The notes: generated by a model from the letters alone, not told the origin. A DNA stretch of 64,000 nucleotides from Streptomyces sp. ISL-12 (GCF_018614415.1 NZ_JAGGOO010000097.1:1-64000); one strand, 5' to 3'; positions 8,069 to 19,681 are shown, counted from the first letter of the stretch. Numbers and translations are program-made.

Positions 8069-8907
8069 GCTCCGACGCTACCGGAACCCGTGTCCGGCGC
8101 GGCCTGCCCCAGCAGCGCGGCCAGCTCCGCCTCCCGCTCGGCCACCTGCGCCGTCAGCTGCTCGGCGATCTCCTCCAGCAGCTTGTCGGGATCGTCCGGG
8201 GCCAGCCGCAGCATCCCGCCGATCGCACTCTGCTCCAGCTCGTTCGCGACCCGCGTGAGCAGTTCCTTGCGCTCGGCCAGCCACTCCAGCCGGGCGTACA
8301 GCTCCTCGGCGAGGCTCGGCCCCCGCTCCTGCTGCGGCCCGGCGTCCCACTCCTCGGCCAGCCGCCGCAGCTCGGCGGCGTCGCCGCGGGCGTAGGCGGC
8401 GTTGACCCGGGTGATGAACTCCTCGCGCCGCGCCCGCTCGCCCTCCTCCTGCGCCAGGTCGGGGTGGGCCCGGCGGGCCAGCTCGCGGTAGAGCTTGCGG
8501 GCCTCCTCGCTGGGCCGCACCCGCTGCGGGGGCCGTACCTCCTGCCCGGTGAGCATCGCCGTGGCCTCCGGGAACAGCCCGTCCCCGTCCATCCAGCCGT
8601 GCAGCAGCTCCTCGACCCCCGGCAGCGGCATCAGCCGGGCCCGCGCCTCGTCGGCGAGCCGCTGGTCCTCCGCGTCACCGCTGCGCGCGGCCTTCGCCTC
8701 CAGGATCCGCGCCTCCAGCTCGTCCAGGCGGGCGTAGACCGGGCCGAGCCGCTGGTGGTGCAGCCGGGAGAAGTTGTCGACCTCCACCCGGAAGGTCTCC
8801 ACCGCGATCTCGTACTCGATGAGCGCCTGCTCGGCGGCCCGTACGGCCTTCTCCAGCCGTTCCTCGGGCCGCGCGGCACCGCTTTGCTCAGCTTCCGGGG
8901 TCGTCAC
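8065..8907 (-). CDS. J-domain-like coiled-coil protein
   Basis: The protein has 280 residues. An N-terminal helical/coiled-coil region (about 15-100) is followed by a short J-domain-like segment with ARKLYRELARRAHPDLAQEEGER, which contains the diagnostic HPD tripeptide, and then a further charged helical region to the end. J-domains stimulate the ATPase of DnaK-type chaperones; no zinc-finger or DnaJ substrate domain is present, so this would be a specialised co-chaperone or structural relative. It is the first gene of a two-gene unit with the rhodanese. The J-domain call rests on the HPD motif and its flanking helices. Confidence 0.6.
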   Translation of the reverse strand: MTTPEAEQSGAARPEERLEKAVRAAEQALIEYEIAVETFRVEVDNFSRLHHQRLGPVYARLDELEARILEAKAARSGDAEDQRLADEARARLMPLPGVEELLHGWMDGDGLFPEATAMLTGQEVRPPQRVRPSEEARKLYRELARRAHPDLAQEEGERARREEFITRVNAAYARGDAAELRRLAEEWDAGPQQERGPSLAEELYARLEWLAERKELLTRVANELEQSAIGGMLRLAPDDPDKLLEEIAEQLTAQVAEREAELAALLGQAAPDTGSGSVGA

Positions 8908-8919
8908 ACGCCCACCCTA

Positions 8920-9044
8920 GGCCCTGCCTCCGACCGGCCGGGGGCCGCACCCACACACCCCCTGCTCCGACCGGCCAGGGGGGGCCGCACCCGCACACCC
9001 CCAGCCCCGGCCGACCGGGGCCCGCCCCTGTACGCGGCCGTCCC
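8920..9044. repeat. Degenerate GC-rich direct repeats downstream of the DUF2252 gene
   Basis: The gap between DUF2252 and the J-domain-like gene contains two imperfect copies of a unit of about 45 bases (CTCCGACCGGCC, GGCCGCACCC and CACACCCCC blocks). No gene or terminator is evident here. Confidence 0.5.
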
Positions 9045-9054
9045 GCCACGGCTC

Positions 9055-10554
9055 TCACACCCCCAGCTCGGCCGCGACCCGTCCCGCCCGCACCGCCGCC
9101 ACCAGCTCCGCGTGGTCCGCCTCCGTGCGGTCGGCGTAGGCGACGGCGAACGCGGCCACCGCCTCGTCCAGCTCCTCGTTCTTGCCGCAGTACCCGGCCA
9201 CCCGGCGCGGGTCGGCGCTGTGCGCGTGGGCGCGGGCCAGCAGCGCGCCGGTCATCCGCGCGTAGTCGTCGACCTGGTCGGCGGCGAGCGCGGTCGCGTC
9301 CACGCTGCCCTTGCGGTTGCGGAACTGCCGTACCTGGAACGGCCGTCCGTCCACCGTGGTCCAGCCCAGCAGGATGTCGCTGACGACCTGCATCCGCTTC
9401 TGCCCCAGCACCACCCGCCGCCCCTCGTGAAGCCCCGGCTGCCCCGCCCCGGGCACCTCGAAGCCGGCCGCCGCCAGATGCGGCACCAGCGCCGACGGCC
9501 GGGCCTCCTTCACCTGGAGCACCAGCGGCTCGCCCCGGTGGTCGAGGAGCAGCACCACGTACGACCGGGTTCCGACACTGCCCGTGCCGACCACCCGGAA
9601 CGCCACGTCGTGCACCGCGTACCGGGCCAGCAGCGGAAGCCGGTCCTCCGGCAGCGTCGTCAGGTACTCCTCCAGCGCCGCCGCCACCATCGCCGCCTCC
9701 GCGTCCGGCACCCGCCGCAGCACCGGCGGGGCGTCCACGAACCGCCGCCCGCCGTCCTCCGTCGACTCGGTCGACCGGGCCGCGAACCGCCCGCTGGTGT
9801 TGTTCCGCGCCTTCTCCGCGACCCGCTCCAGCGTGCCCAGCAGATCGTGGGCGTCGGTGTGGGAGACCAGCGCCTCGTCGGCGATGGCGTTCCAGGCGTC
9901 CAGCACCGGCAGCCGGGCCAGCAGCCGCATCGTGCGCCGGTAGGCGCCCGCCGCGTCCCACGCGGCCCGCCGACAGGTGTCCTCGTCGGCCCCGGTCTCC
10001 CGGCCCGCCAGCACCAGCGACGCCGCCAGCCGCTTCAGGTCCCACTCCCAGGGACCGTGGACCGTCTCGTCGAAGTCGTTCAGGTCGATGACCAGCCCGC
10101 CCCGGGCATCGCCGTACAGGCCGAAGTTGGCCGCGTGCGCGTCTCCGCAGATCTGCGCCAGGATCCGGGTCATCGGCGTCCGCGCCAGGTCGTGGGCCAT
10201 CAGACCGGCCGCGCCGCGCAGGAACGCGAAGGGGGTGGCCGCCATGCGCCCCACCCGTATCGGGGTCAGTTCCGGTATCCGGCCCCGGCTGGACTCCTCG
10301 ACGGCCCGCACCGCGCCGGGACGCCCGGCGTCCAGGTCGAGCGTCGCGTGCGCGGACCGCGGCACGATCCGCCGCAGCGCCTTCCCCTCGGCCTTCGCGG
10401 CACCGCCCCAGGAACCGGCCCCGGCCCCGCTCCCGGCCCAGGAACCGCCCCCGGACCACCGGGCGAACCCGGGCACGACCGGTATCCGTTCCCCGGGCAC
10501 GACCGGCACGACCGGTATCCGTTCCCCACCCGTCCCGGCCGACAGCCCGGTCAT
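9055..10554 (-). CDS. DUF2252-family protein
   Basis: The 499-residue protein starts MTGLSAGTGGER with a GGGGAGG ribosome-binding site seven bases upstream; a longer frame running through the tRNA-Leu gene is rejected. A Gly/Pro-rich N-terminus is followed by the DUF2252 core: RRIVPRSAHATL, RMAATPFAFLRG, the kinase-like CGDAHAANFGLYG, and DLNDFDET with WEWDLKRLAASL. The GDxHxxN and D-N-D arrangement resembles the catalytic region of aminoglycoside phosphotransferase/protein-kinase-like folds, so a kinase-like activity is possible, but no DUF2252 substrate is known to me. It appears monocistronic. Confidence 0.82.
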   Translation of the reverse strand: MTGLSAGTGGERIPVVPVVPGERIPVVPGFARWSGGGSWAGSGAGAGSWGGAAKAEGKALRRIVPRSAHATLDLDAGRPGAVRAVEESSRGRIPELTPIRVGRMAATPFAFLRGAAGLMAHDLARTPMTRILAQICGDAHAANFGLYGDARGGLVIDLNDFDETVHGPWEWDLKRLAASLVLAGRETGADEDTCRRAAWDAAGAYRRTMRLLARLPVLDAWNAIADEALVSHTDAHDLLGTLERVAEKARNNTSGRFAARSTESTEDGGRRFVDAPPVLRRVPDAEAAMVAAALEEYLTTLPEDRLPLLARYAVHDVAFRVVGTGSVGTRSYVVLLLDHRGEPLVLQVKEARPSALVPHLAAAGFEVPGAGQPGLHEGRRVVLGQKRMQVVSDILLGWTTVDGRPFQVRQFRNRKGSVDATALAADQVDDYARMTGALLARAHAHSADPRRVAGYCGKNEELDEAVAAFAVAYADRTEADHAELVAAVRAGRVAAELGV

Positions 10555-10750
10555 CCGGTCGCCTCCCCTTGCCCGTACGTCACGGCCCGTACACCCTGCT
10601 CCAGCGCACGCCGGCGCACCGCCCGCACACCGCCGGCGACGCGCCTCGAAGCTACCCCCCGCCCCGCCCCGCCCGGCCGGCGCCGGAGCACTGAGACCTT
10701 CCTCACAGCAGGAGCGGAACGCCCGGGAAACACACGGGAACGCACAACGC

Positions 10751-10785
10751 GGAAGCCCCGTAGGTCCGAGACCTACGGGGCTTCC
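10751..10785 (-). terminator. Hairpin terminator downstream of tRNA-Leu
   Basis: A perfect 15-bp stem (GGAAGCCCCGTAGGT and its complement) with a 5-base loop lies directly 3' of the tRNA gene on the minus strand. Confidence 0.8.
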
Positions 10786-10788
10786 GTC

Positions 10789-10875
10789 TGGTGCGCGAGG
10801 GGGGAGTTGAACCCCCACGCCCTTGCGGGCACTGGAACCTGAATCCAGCGCGTCTGCCTATTCCGCCACCCGCGC
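10789..10875 (-). tRNA. tRNA-Leu(CAG)
   Basis: Read on the minus strand the gene begins GCGCGGGTGGCGGAATAGGC and ends CTCGCGCACCA, with the CCA encoded. The acceptor stem GCGCGGG pairs with CTCGCGC (one G-U). The anticodon loop is TTCAGGT, giving anticodon CAG. A long class II variable arm (TGCCCGCAAGGGCGT) is present, as required for tRNA-Leu. The 87-base length includes CCA. Confidence 0.95.
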
Positions 10876-11385
10876 ATTGGGTGTGTCCTCCGGCTCCTTG
10901 CCCCGTTTCCCGCGGCCCGGCGCCTTCCGACATGCAGAACATTAGCACGCTGGCCGGGGTGGATTCACATCCCTTTCCCGCCCCCGGCGCCACCCCCGGG
11001 GCACGTCCCGGTGGGAAGCCGTTCACGTATCAACCTCGTACCGGTCCGGCCCGTCCCCCCGTGCGCGGGCCGGGTCCACAGCCCGGTGCGGGACACTGGT
11101 CGTCGAGCGGCTCTACGATCCTGGGCAGGAGTACGCGCGACAGCGCGTCCCGCGGCGTTCGAAGAGGAGCTCCAGCGGGAACTCCGAGAGGCAGTCGACA
11201 CCCTTCGACCGGGCCGCAAGGGGGAACCAGCCGATCGACCCGCGCGTGGATACGATCAGTAAGCAGTACCAGGTAGGCAGTACGCAGGTAAGCGGTACGC
11301 GAGCAGGCAGTACGCAGGGCAGCAGTACGCAAGGCAGCAGCACGCAGGGCAGTGAACAGGACGGCAGCGACGGAGGAGGTGCCCC
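10876..11385. other. Intergenic region between tRNA-Leu and fhaA
   Basis: I see no convincing gene here. The tRNA promoter must lie at the left end. The right end (about 11265-11353) holds imperfect direct repeats of GCAGTACGCA-like units upstream of the fhaA ribosome-binding site. The fhaA operon promoter probably lies between about 11090 and 11260, but no hexamer pair is strong enough to call. Confidence 0.5.
11265..11353. repeat. Imperfect short direct repeats in the fhaA leader
   Basis: The sequence repeats variants of GGCAGTACGCAGGGCAGCA about six times immediately upstream of the GGAGGAGG ribosome-binding site of fhaA. It may be transcribed as part of the operon leader. Confidence 0.55.
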
Positions 11386-12261
11386 ATGGGAGTCCTGAAG
11401 AAGTTCGAGCAGCGTCTCGAAGGTCTGGTCAACGGCACCTTCGCGAAGGTCTTCAAGTCCGAGGTACAGCCCGTGGAGATCGCGGGCGCGCTGCAGCGCG
11501 AGTGCGACAACAACGCGACCATCTGGAACCGCGACCGCACGGTCGTCCCCAATGACTTCATCGTGGAGCTGAGCACGCCCGACTTCGAGCGCCTCAGCCC
11601 CTACTCCGGCCAGCTCGGCGACGAACTGGCCGGAATGGTGCGCGACTACGCCAAGCAGCAGCGCTACACCTTCATGGGACCGATCAAGGTCAACCTGGAG
11701 AAGGCGGACGACCTCGACACCGGCCTGTACCGGGTCCGCAGCCGCACCCTCGCCTCCTCCACCTCGCAGGCACCGGGCGCCGCCCCCGCCGCACCCCCCG
11801 CACCCCCGGCCGGCCGCCCCGGCGGCTACGGCTACCCGCCCGCCGCGGCACCGGCCCCGCCGATGCCGGCCGCGCCGCCGCCCGGCGCCCGCGGCGCGGG
11901 CGGGGGCTACGGCTACCCGCCGCCCGCGAGCGCCCCGCGGCCACCGGCCGCACCGGCGCCCGCCCCCGCACCCGGCGGACGCACCCGCCACTGGATCGAG
12001 ATCAACGGTGCCCGCCACCAGATCTCCCGCGCGACGCTCGTGCTGGGCCGCAGCACCGAGGCCGACGTGCGGATCGACGACCCCGGCGTGAGCCGGCGGC
12101 ACTGCGAGATCCGGACCGGAACGCCCTCGGTGATCCAGGATCTCGGCTCCACCAACGGCATCGTGGTGGACGGGCAGCACACCACCCGCGCTACGCTCCG
12201 CGACGGCTCGCGGATCGTCGTGGGCAGTACCACCGTTATCTACAGGCAAGCCGAAGGGTGA
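11386..12261 (+). CDS. fhaA: FhaA: DUF3662 and FHA-domain protein
   Basis: The 291-residue protein has an N-terminal DUF3662 domain (residues 1-125, starting MGVLKKFEQRLEGLVNG), a Pro/Gly/Tyr-rich linker (about 130-200), and a C-terminal forkhead-associated domain (about 205-290) with LGRSTEADVRIDDPGVSRRHCEI and DLGSTNGI. FHA domains bind phosphothreonine; in mycobacteria FhaA binds phosphorylated MviN and regulates peptidoglycan export. The gene opens the fhaA-fhaB-pstP-rodA-pbpA-pknB cluster, and GGAGGAGG at 11372-11379 supports the ATG. Confidence 0.93.
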   Translation: MGVLKKFEQRLEGLVNGTFAKVFKSEVQPVEIAGALQRECDNNATIWNRDRTVVPNDFIVELSTPDFERLSPYSGQLGDELAGMVRDYAKQQRYTFMGPIKVNLEKADDLDTGLYRVRSRTLASSTSQAPGAAPAAPPAPPAGRPGGYGYPPAAAPAPPMPAAPPPGARGAGGGYGYPPPASAPRPPAAPAPAPAPGGRTRHWIEINGARHQISRATLVLGRSTEADVRIDDPGVSRRHCEIRTGTPSVIQDLGSTNGIVVDGQHTTRATLRDGSRIVVGSTTVIYRQAEG

Positions 12262-12271
12262 TCCGGGGGCA

Positions 12272-12784
12272 ATGTCAGAGCTGACCCTCACGGTCATGCG
12301 GCTGGGTTTTCTCGCCGTACTGTGGCTGTTCGTGATCGTGGCCGTGCAGGTCATCCGCAGCGACCTGTTCGGTACGCGCGTCACCCAGCGCGGGTCGCGC
12401 CGGGACGCCGGGCGGGACCGGCAGCAGGCCGCACGACAGGCGCCCGCACCGCAGCGCCAGCAGCCGAGCGGCGGCCGCGGCCGCCGCAACGCTCCCACCA
12501 AACTGGTGGTGACCGAGGGCACCCTCGCGGGCACCACCGTGGCCCTCCAGGGCCAGACCATCACGCTCGGCCGGGCACACGACTCGACGATCGTGCTGGA
12601 CGACGACTACGCCTCCAGCCGCCATGCCAGGATCTACCCGGACCGCGACGGCCAGTGGATCGTCGAGGACCTCGGCTCCACCAACGGCACGTACCTGGAC
12701 AGATCCCGGCTGACGACGCCCACGCCCATCGCACCGGGCGCGCCGATCCGCATCGGCAAGACCGTCATCGAGCTGCGGAAGTAG
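12272..12784 (+). CDS. fhaB: FhaB (FipA-like): membrane-anchored FHA-domain protein
   Basis: The 170-residue protein has one N-terminal membrane segment (LTVMRLGFLAVLWLFVIVAVQVI), a basic Gln/Arg-rich linker, and an FHA domain (about 75-168) with ITLGRAHDSTIVLDDDYASSRHARI and DLGSTNGTYL. In mycobacteria the homologue links PknB phosphorylation with FtsZ/FtsQ-associated division. It starts ten bases after fhaA, so it is co-transcribed. The R-S-H and N-G-T phosphothreonine-binding residues are intact. Confidence 0.93.
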   Translation: MSELTLTVMRLGFLAVLWLFVIVAVQVIRSDLFGTRVTQRGSRRDAGRDRQQAARQAPAPQRQQPSGGRGRRNAPTKLVVTEGTLAGTTVALQGQTITLGRAHDSTIVLDDDYASSRHARIYPDRDGQWIVEDLGSTNGTYLDRSRLTTPTPIAPGAPIRIGKTVIELRK

Positions 12785-12925
12785 TGCTACACCAATGAAT
12801 GAGCGCGAGCGGAGCGAGCACGCGGCGGCGGCCGGCACCCCGGGCCCCGGCGCGCTCCCGACCGGAGGGTGGGCAGTGTGGCTCGACACGACCGGCTGTA
12901 CCCGGAGCCGACGGGCGAGGTGCGC

Positions 12926-14464
12926 ATGAGTCTGTCACTGCGCTTCGCCGCCGGATCGCACAAGGGCATGATCCGGGAGGGCAACGAGGACTCCGGTTAC
13001 GCCGGGCCGCGCCTGCTCGCCATCGCCGACGGCATGGGCGGCCAGGCCGCCGGCGAGGTCGCCTCCTCCGAGGTGATCTCCACCATCGTCGCCCTCGACG
13101 ACGACGTGCCCGGCTCCGACATCCTCACCTCGCTCGGCACCGCCGTGCAGCGCGCCAACGACCAGCTGCGGCAGATGGTCGAGGAGGACCCCAGCCTCGA
13201 AGGCATGGGCACCACGCTGACCGCCCTGCTGTGGACGGGCCAGCGGCTCGGCATGGTGCACGTCGGCGACTCCCGCGCCTACCTCCTGCGGGACGGCGTC
13301 CTGACCCAGATCACCCAGGACCACACCTGGGTGCAGCGCCTCGTCGACGAGGGCCGCATCACCGAGGAGGAGGCCGGGACGCACCCCCAGCGCTCCCTGC
13401 TGATGCGCGCGCTGGGCAGCGGCGACCACGTCGAACCCGACCTGTCCATCCGCGAGGTGCGGGCCGGCGACCGCTACCTGATCTGCTCCGACGGACTCTC
13501 CGGCGTCGTCTCCCACCAGACGATGGAGGACACCCTCGCCAGCTACCAGGGCCCCCAGGAGACCGTGCAGGAGCTGATCCAGCTCGCCCTGCGCGGCGGC
13601 GGCCCCGACAACATCACCGTGATCATCGCCGACGTCCTCGACCTGGACACCGGCGACACCCTCTCCGGGCAGCTCTCCGACACCCCGGTCGTGGTCGGCG
13701 CCGTCGCCGAGAACCAGGCGCAGTTCGGCGACAACGGCATCATGCAGACCCCGGCGGGACGGGCCTCCGGGCTCGGCCGCCGAGGAGCCGGGGGCGGCGG
13801 CGAGTTCGGCCCGCCCGGCAGCGGCGACACCACCGGCTACATCCCCGCCGACGGCCTCGACTACGGCGACGACGACTTCACCAAGCCGCGCAAGAACCGC
13901 CGCTGGCTGAAGAGATCCTTCTACTCCGTCCTCGCCCTCGCCGTCATCGGCGGCGGACTCTACGGCGGCTACCGCTGGACCCAGACCCAGTACTACGTGG
14001 GCACCAACGACGACCACGTCGCCCTCTACCGGGGCATCAGCCAGGACCTGGCCTGGGTGTCGCTGTCGAAGGTGGAGAAGGACCACCCCGAGATCGAACT
14101 CAAGTACCTGCCGCCGTACCAGCTGAAGTCGGTCGAGGAGACCATCGCCGAGGGCGACCTCAGCGACGCCCGGCGGAAGATCGACGAACTGGCCGTACAG
14201 GCCTCCGCCTGCCAGAAGCAGGCCGAACGGCGCACCACGCAGAACGAGAGCAACGCGAAGACGGGCGAGGGCGAGGCCGGGGGCACCGGAACCGACCCTG
14301 TCTCCCTCACGTCCAAGGCGAGCCCGACGCCCACCGCGTCGGCCTCGTCCGGGACCGCCGAGACGCCCGATCCGTCCCCGTCCACCACCGCACCCACCCC
14401 CGATGCCGGCCCCACCCTCTCGGAGGAAGAGCAGAAGGTCGTCTCGCGGTGCGGTGAGCAGTAG
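12926..14464 (+). CDS. pstP: PP2C-family Ser/Thr protein phosphatase PstP
   Basis: The 512-residue protein has a cytoplasmic PP2C domain (about 1-235) with the metal-binding motifs GNEDSGY, ADGMGGQAAGE, HVGDSRAYL, SDGLSG and GGGPDNITVI. A linker, a membrane segment (SFYSVLALAVIGGGLYGGY) and a Thr/Pro-rich extracytoplasmic tail follow. It reverses phosphorylation by PknB-type kinases. I chose the ATG preceding SLSLRFAAGSHKG with GGCGAGG upstream; in-frame GTG codons at 12869 and 12878, the latter behind GGAGG, would add 16-19 residues and remain possible. Confidence 0.92.
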   Translation: MSLSLRFAAGSHKGMIREGNEDSGYAGPRLLAIADGMGGQAAGEVASSEVISTIVALDDDVPGSDILTSLGTAVQRANDQLRQMVEEDPSLEGMGTTLTALLWTGQRLGMVHVGDSRAYLLRDGVLTQITQDHTWVQRLVDEGRITEEEAGTHPQRSLLMRALGSGDHVEPDLSIREVRAGDRYLICSDGLSGVVSHQTMEDTLASYQGPQETVQELIQLALRGGGPDNITVIIADVLDLDTGDTLSGQLSDTPVVVGAVAENQAQFGDNGIMQTPAGRASGLGRRGAGGGGEFGPPGSGDTTGYIPADGLDYGDDDFTKPRKNRRWLKRSFYSVLALAVIGGGLYGGYRWTQTQYYVGTNDDHVALYRGISQDLAWVSLSKVEKDHPEIELKYLPPYQLKSVEETIAEGDLSDARRKIDELAVQASACQKQAERRTTQNESNAKTGEGEAGGTGTDPVSLTSKASPTPTASASSGTAETPDPSPSTTAPTPDAGPTLSEEEQKVVSRCGEQ

Positions 14465-14491
14465 GCAAGCCGTGAGAGGCCCTGTCACACG

Positions 14492-15925
14492 ATGAGCAGT
14501 ACTTCCAACTCGCCGACGCACCACACGTCCACGATCGGCGCCATCGGAGCGCCGAGCCGGCGCAACACCGAGCTGGCGCTGCTGGTCTTCGCCGTGGTCA
14601 TCCCGGTCTTCGCCTACGCCAACGTGGGCCTCGCCATCAACGACGAGGTCCCCGCCGGGCTGCTGAGCTACGGCCTGGGCCTCGGCCTGCTGGCCGCCGT
14701 GGGCCACCTGGTGGTGCGCAAGTTCGCCCCGTACGCGGACCCCCTGCTGCTGCCCCTGGCCACGCTCCTCAACGGCCTGGGACTCGTCGCCATCTGGCGC
14801 CTGGACCAGTCCGACCTGCTGCAGTCCATCGAGCAGGCCGGCACCGCCGCGCCCCGGCAGCTGATGTACACCGCGATGGGCATCGCCCTCTTCCTCGCGG
14901 TCCTGATCTTCCTCAAGGACCACCGCGTCCTGCAGCGCTACACCTACATCTCCATGGTCGGCGCGCTGATCCTGCTGCTGCTGCCGCTGGTGCCGGGCCT
15001 CGGCCAGAACATCTACGGCGCCAAGATCTGGATCAAGGTCGGCAGCTTCTCCATCCAGCCCGGTGAGTTCGCCAAGATCGTCCTGGCGATCTTCTTCGCC
15101 GGCTACCTGATGGTGAAGCGCGACGCCCTCGCCCTGGCCAGCCGCCGCTTCATGGGCATCTACCTGCCCCGCGGCCGCGACCTCGGCCCGATCCTGGTCG
15201 TCTGGATCGTCTCGATCCTCATCCTGGTCTTCGAGACCGACCTCGGTACGTCGCTGCTGTTCTTCGGCATGTTCGTGATCATGCTGTACGTCGCCACCGA
15301 GCGGACCAGCTGGATCGTCTTCGGTCTGCTGATGTCCGCGGTCGGCGCCGTCGGCGTGGCCAGCTTCGAGCCCCACATCCAGCAGCGCGTGGACGCCTGG
15401 CTCGACCCGATGCGCGAGTACACGCTCTCCCAGCAGGGCGTCGTCGGCCACTCCGAGCAGGCGATGCAGGCGCTGTGGGCGTTCGGCTCCGGCGGCACCC
15501 TGGGCACCGGCTGGGGCCAGGGCCACTCCGAGCTGATCCGGTTCGCCGCCAACTCCGACTTCATCCTCGCCACCTTCGGCGAGGAACTTGGCCTGGCCGG
15601 CCTGATGGCCCTGCTCCTGCTGTACGCGCTCATCGTGGAGCGCGGCGTGCGCACCGCCCTCGCCGCCCGCGACCCCTTCGGCAAGCTGCTGGCCATCGGC
15701 CTCTCCGGCGCCTTCGCGCTCCAGGTCTTCATCGTCGCCGGCGGCGTCATGGGCCTCATCCCGCTCACCGGTATGACGATGCCGTTCCTGGCGTACGGCG
15801 GCTCCTCCGTCATCGCCAACTGGGCCCTGATCGGCGTACTGCTGCGCATCAGCGACACCGCGCGCCGTCCGGCCCCCGCCCCCGCCAACCCCGACGCCGA
15901 GATGACCCAGGTGGTCCGACCGTGA
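14492..15925 (+). CDS. rodA: RodA/FtsW-type SEDS peptidoglycan polymerase
   Basis: This 477-residue multi-pass protein is a SEDS glycosyltransferase that polymerises lipid II together with a class B penicillin-binding protein. The family blocks are present: GAKIWIKVGSFSIQPGEFAKI, VFETDLGTSLLFFGMF, and the C-terminal GLIPLTGMTMPFLAYGGSS. By operon position before pbpA and pknB it matches the actinobacterial rodA/ftsW-like gene rather than the dcw-cluster ftsW. Its TGA overlaps the GTG start of pbpA, which fits a SEDS-bPBP pair translated together. Confidence 0.93.
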   Translation: MSSTSNSPTHHTSTIGAIGAPSRRNTELALLVFAVVIPVFAYANVGLAINDEVPAGLLSYGLGLGLLAAVGHLVVRKFAPYADPLLLPLATLLNGLGLVAIWRLDQSDLLQSIEQAGTAAPRQLMYTAMGIALFLAVLIFLKDHRVLQRYTYISMVGALILLLLPLVPGLGQNIYGAKIWIKVGSFSIQPGEFAKIVLAIFFAGYLMVKRDALALASRRFMGIYLPRGRDLGPILVVWIVSILILVFETDLGTSLLFFGMFVIMLYVATERTSWIVFGLLMSAVGAVGVASFEPHIQQRVDAWLDPMREYTLSQQGVVGHSEQAMQALWAFGSGGTLGTGWGQGHSELIRFAANSDFILATFGEELGLAGLMALLLLYALIVERGVRTALAARDPFGKLLAIGLSGAFALQVFIVAGGVMGLIPLTGMTMPFLAYGGSSVIANWALIGVLLRISDTARRPAPAPANPDAEMTQVVRP

Positions 15926-17394
15926 ACAAGCCCCTGCGCCGCATCGCGCTCTTCTGCGGCCTCCTGGTCCTCACCCTCCTGCTCCGCGACAACTGGCTCC
16001 AGTACGTCAAGGCCGACGAGCTCAAGACCGACGACAAGAACCGCCGCGTCCTCATCGAGCGGTACGCCTCCCCGCGCGGCGACATCATCGTCGACGGCAA
16101 GGCCATCACCGGGCACGCCACCACCGAGGGCGACTTCGAGTACAAGCGCACGTACAAGAACGGCGCCATGTGGGCGCCGGTCACCGGCTTCGTCTCCCAG
16201 GCGTACGGCGCCACCCAGCTCGAAGCGATCAACGACGGCATCCTCACCGGCAACGACGACCGCCTCTTCTTCCGCAACACCCTGGACATGATCACGGGGA
16301 AGAAGAAGGAGGGCGGCAACGTCGTCACCACCCTCAGCTCCGCCGCGCAGAAGGCCGCGTACGACGGTCTGAAGGCGCAGGGCGGCAAGGGCGCAGTCGT
16401 CGCCATCGAGCCGTCCACCGGCAAGATCCTGGCGATGGCCTCCTACCCGTCGTACGACCCCTCGTCGTTCGCCGGCGGCAGCGACGCCGACGCCAAGGCG
16501 TGGAAGTCGCTGCTGAAGGAGAACAACGAGGACGACCCGACGCTGAACCGGGCCCTGCGCGAGGTCTACCCGCCCGGCTCCACCTTCAAGGTGCTCACCG
16601 CCGCGGCGGCCCTGGAGAACGGCCTCTACAAGAGCGCCGACGAAGAGACCGACTCGCCACTGCCCTGGACCATGCCGGGCACCACCACGCCGCTGCCCAA
16701 CGAGGGCGACCTCCCCTGCAAGAACGCCAGCCTGCGCAACGCGCTGAAGGTCTCCTGCAACACCGTCTTCGGCAAGATCGGCTCCGATCTCGGCAACGAG
16801 AAGATGCTGGAGATGGCCAAGAAGTTCGGCTTCACCGAGGAGCAGTTCGTCCCGGTCCGCTCCAGCGCCTCGGTCTTCTCCGACGACATGGAGCCCTCGC
16901 AGGTGGCGCTCTCCTCCATCGGCCAGTTCAACACCGCCGCGACCCCGCTGCAGATGGCCATGGTGACCTCGGCGATCGCCAACAACGGCACGCTGATGCA
17001 GCCGTACATGGTCGACGAGCTGCAGGCCCCCAACCTCGACACCATCGAGAAGACCGACCCGAAGGAGATGAGCAAGCCGCTGTCCGCGGACAACGCCCAG
17101 ATCCTCCAGTCGATCATGGAGACGGTCGTCAAGGACGGTACGGGAACCAACGCGCAGATCGACGGCGTCACCGTCGGTGGCAAGACCGGTACCGCCCAGC
17201 ACGGTGTCGACAACAGCGAGAATCCGTACGCGTGGTTCATCTCCTACGCCAAGCAGAGCGACGGCAGCTCGCCGGTGGCCGTCGCCGTGGTGGTCGAGGA
17301 CGAGAACGCCAACCGTGACGACATCTCCGGCGGCGGCCTCGCGGCGCCGATCGCGAAGAACGTCATGAAGGCCGTCATCGACAGCAAGAAGTGA
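15922..17394 (+). CDS. pbpA: Class B penicillin-binding protein PbpA
   Basis: The 490-residue protein has a short cytoplasmic N-terminus, one membrane anchor (IALFCGLLVLTLLL), a dimerisation/pedestal region, and a transpeptidase domain. The active-site motifs are STFK (Ser near residue 220), SCN (near 278) and KTGTA (near 421), so it should be an active DD-transpeptidase that crosslinks peptidoglycan. The GTG start overlaps the rodA stop (GTGA), supporting a stoichiometric RodA-PbpA complex. The following 190-base gap separates it from pknB. Confidence 0.94.
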   Translation: MNKPLRRIALFCGLLVLTLLLRDNWLQYVKADELKTDDKNRRVLIERYASPRGDIIVDGKAITGHATTEGDFEYKRTYKNGAMWAPVTGFVSQAYGATQLEAINDGILTGNDDRLFFRNTLDMITGKKKEGGNVVTTLSSAAQKAAYDGLKAQGGKGAVVAIEPSTGKILAMASYPSYDPSSFAGGSDADAKAWKSLLKENNEDDPTLNRALREVYPPGSTFKVLTAAAALENGLYKSADEETDSPLPWTMPGTTTPLPNEGDLPCKNASLRNALKVSCNTVFGKIGSDLGNEKMLEMAKKFGFTEEQFVPVRSSASVFSDDMEPSQVALSSIGQFNTAATPLQMAMVTSAIANNGTLMQPYMVDELQAPNLDTIEKTDPKEMSKPLSADNAQILQSIMETVVKDGTGTNAQIDGVTVGGKTGTAQHGVDNSENPYAWFISYAKQSDGSSPVAVAVVVEDENANRDDISGGGLAAPIAKNVMKAVIDSKK

Positions 17395-17584
17395 CCACCG
17401 GCTGAACGGGACGTGACTCCTGTCACGTCCCCTTCACATCGGTGCACGTTGCGATACCGGTCGTGTATCGGCTACCGGGCTTGGCCAGGTCGCACAGAGC
17501 GAGCCGGGTACGGTAGGCCGGACGGCAGCCTCCGACCGTACAAGCATGCCGGTCGGGACCGACGGAGAGGGCTGGTAGGTAGCT

Positions 17585-19603
<2,019 letters not shown>

Positions 19604-19625
19604 CGCCCGCCGTCCCCACCCCCAC

Positions 19626-19673
19626 CACGGCAAGAGCCCCGGTCCTCCGACGAGGACCGGGGCTCTTGCCGTG
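19626..19673. terminator. Strong bidirectional hairpin between pknB and srtE2
   Basis: A perfect 22-bp stem with a 4-base loop (19648-19651) separates the convergent pknB and sortase genes. No long T tract follows on either strand. Confidence 0.8.
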
Positions 19674-19681
19674 GCTGCCGC

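Noticed and set aside
10789..10875. Protein-coding frames across tRNA-Leu
   Set aside because: The region folds as a full class II tRNA; the frames lack support.
12935..15526. Long minus-strand frame opposite pstP and rodA
   Set aside because: His/Asp/Gly-rich shadow translation of high-GC coding DNA; the plus-strand genes have full domains.
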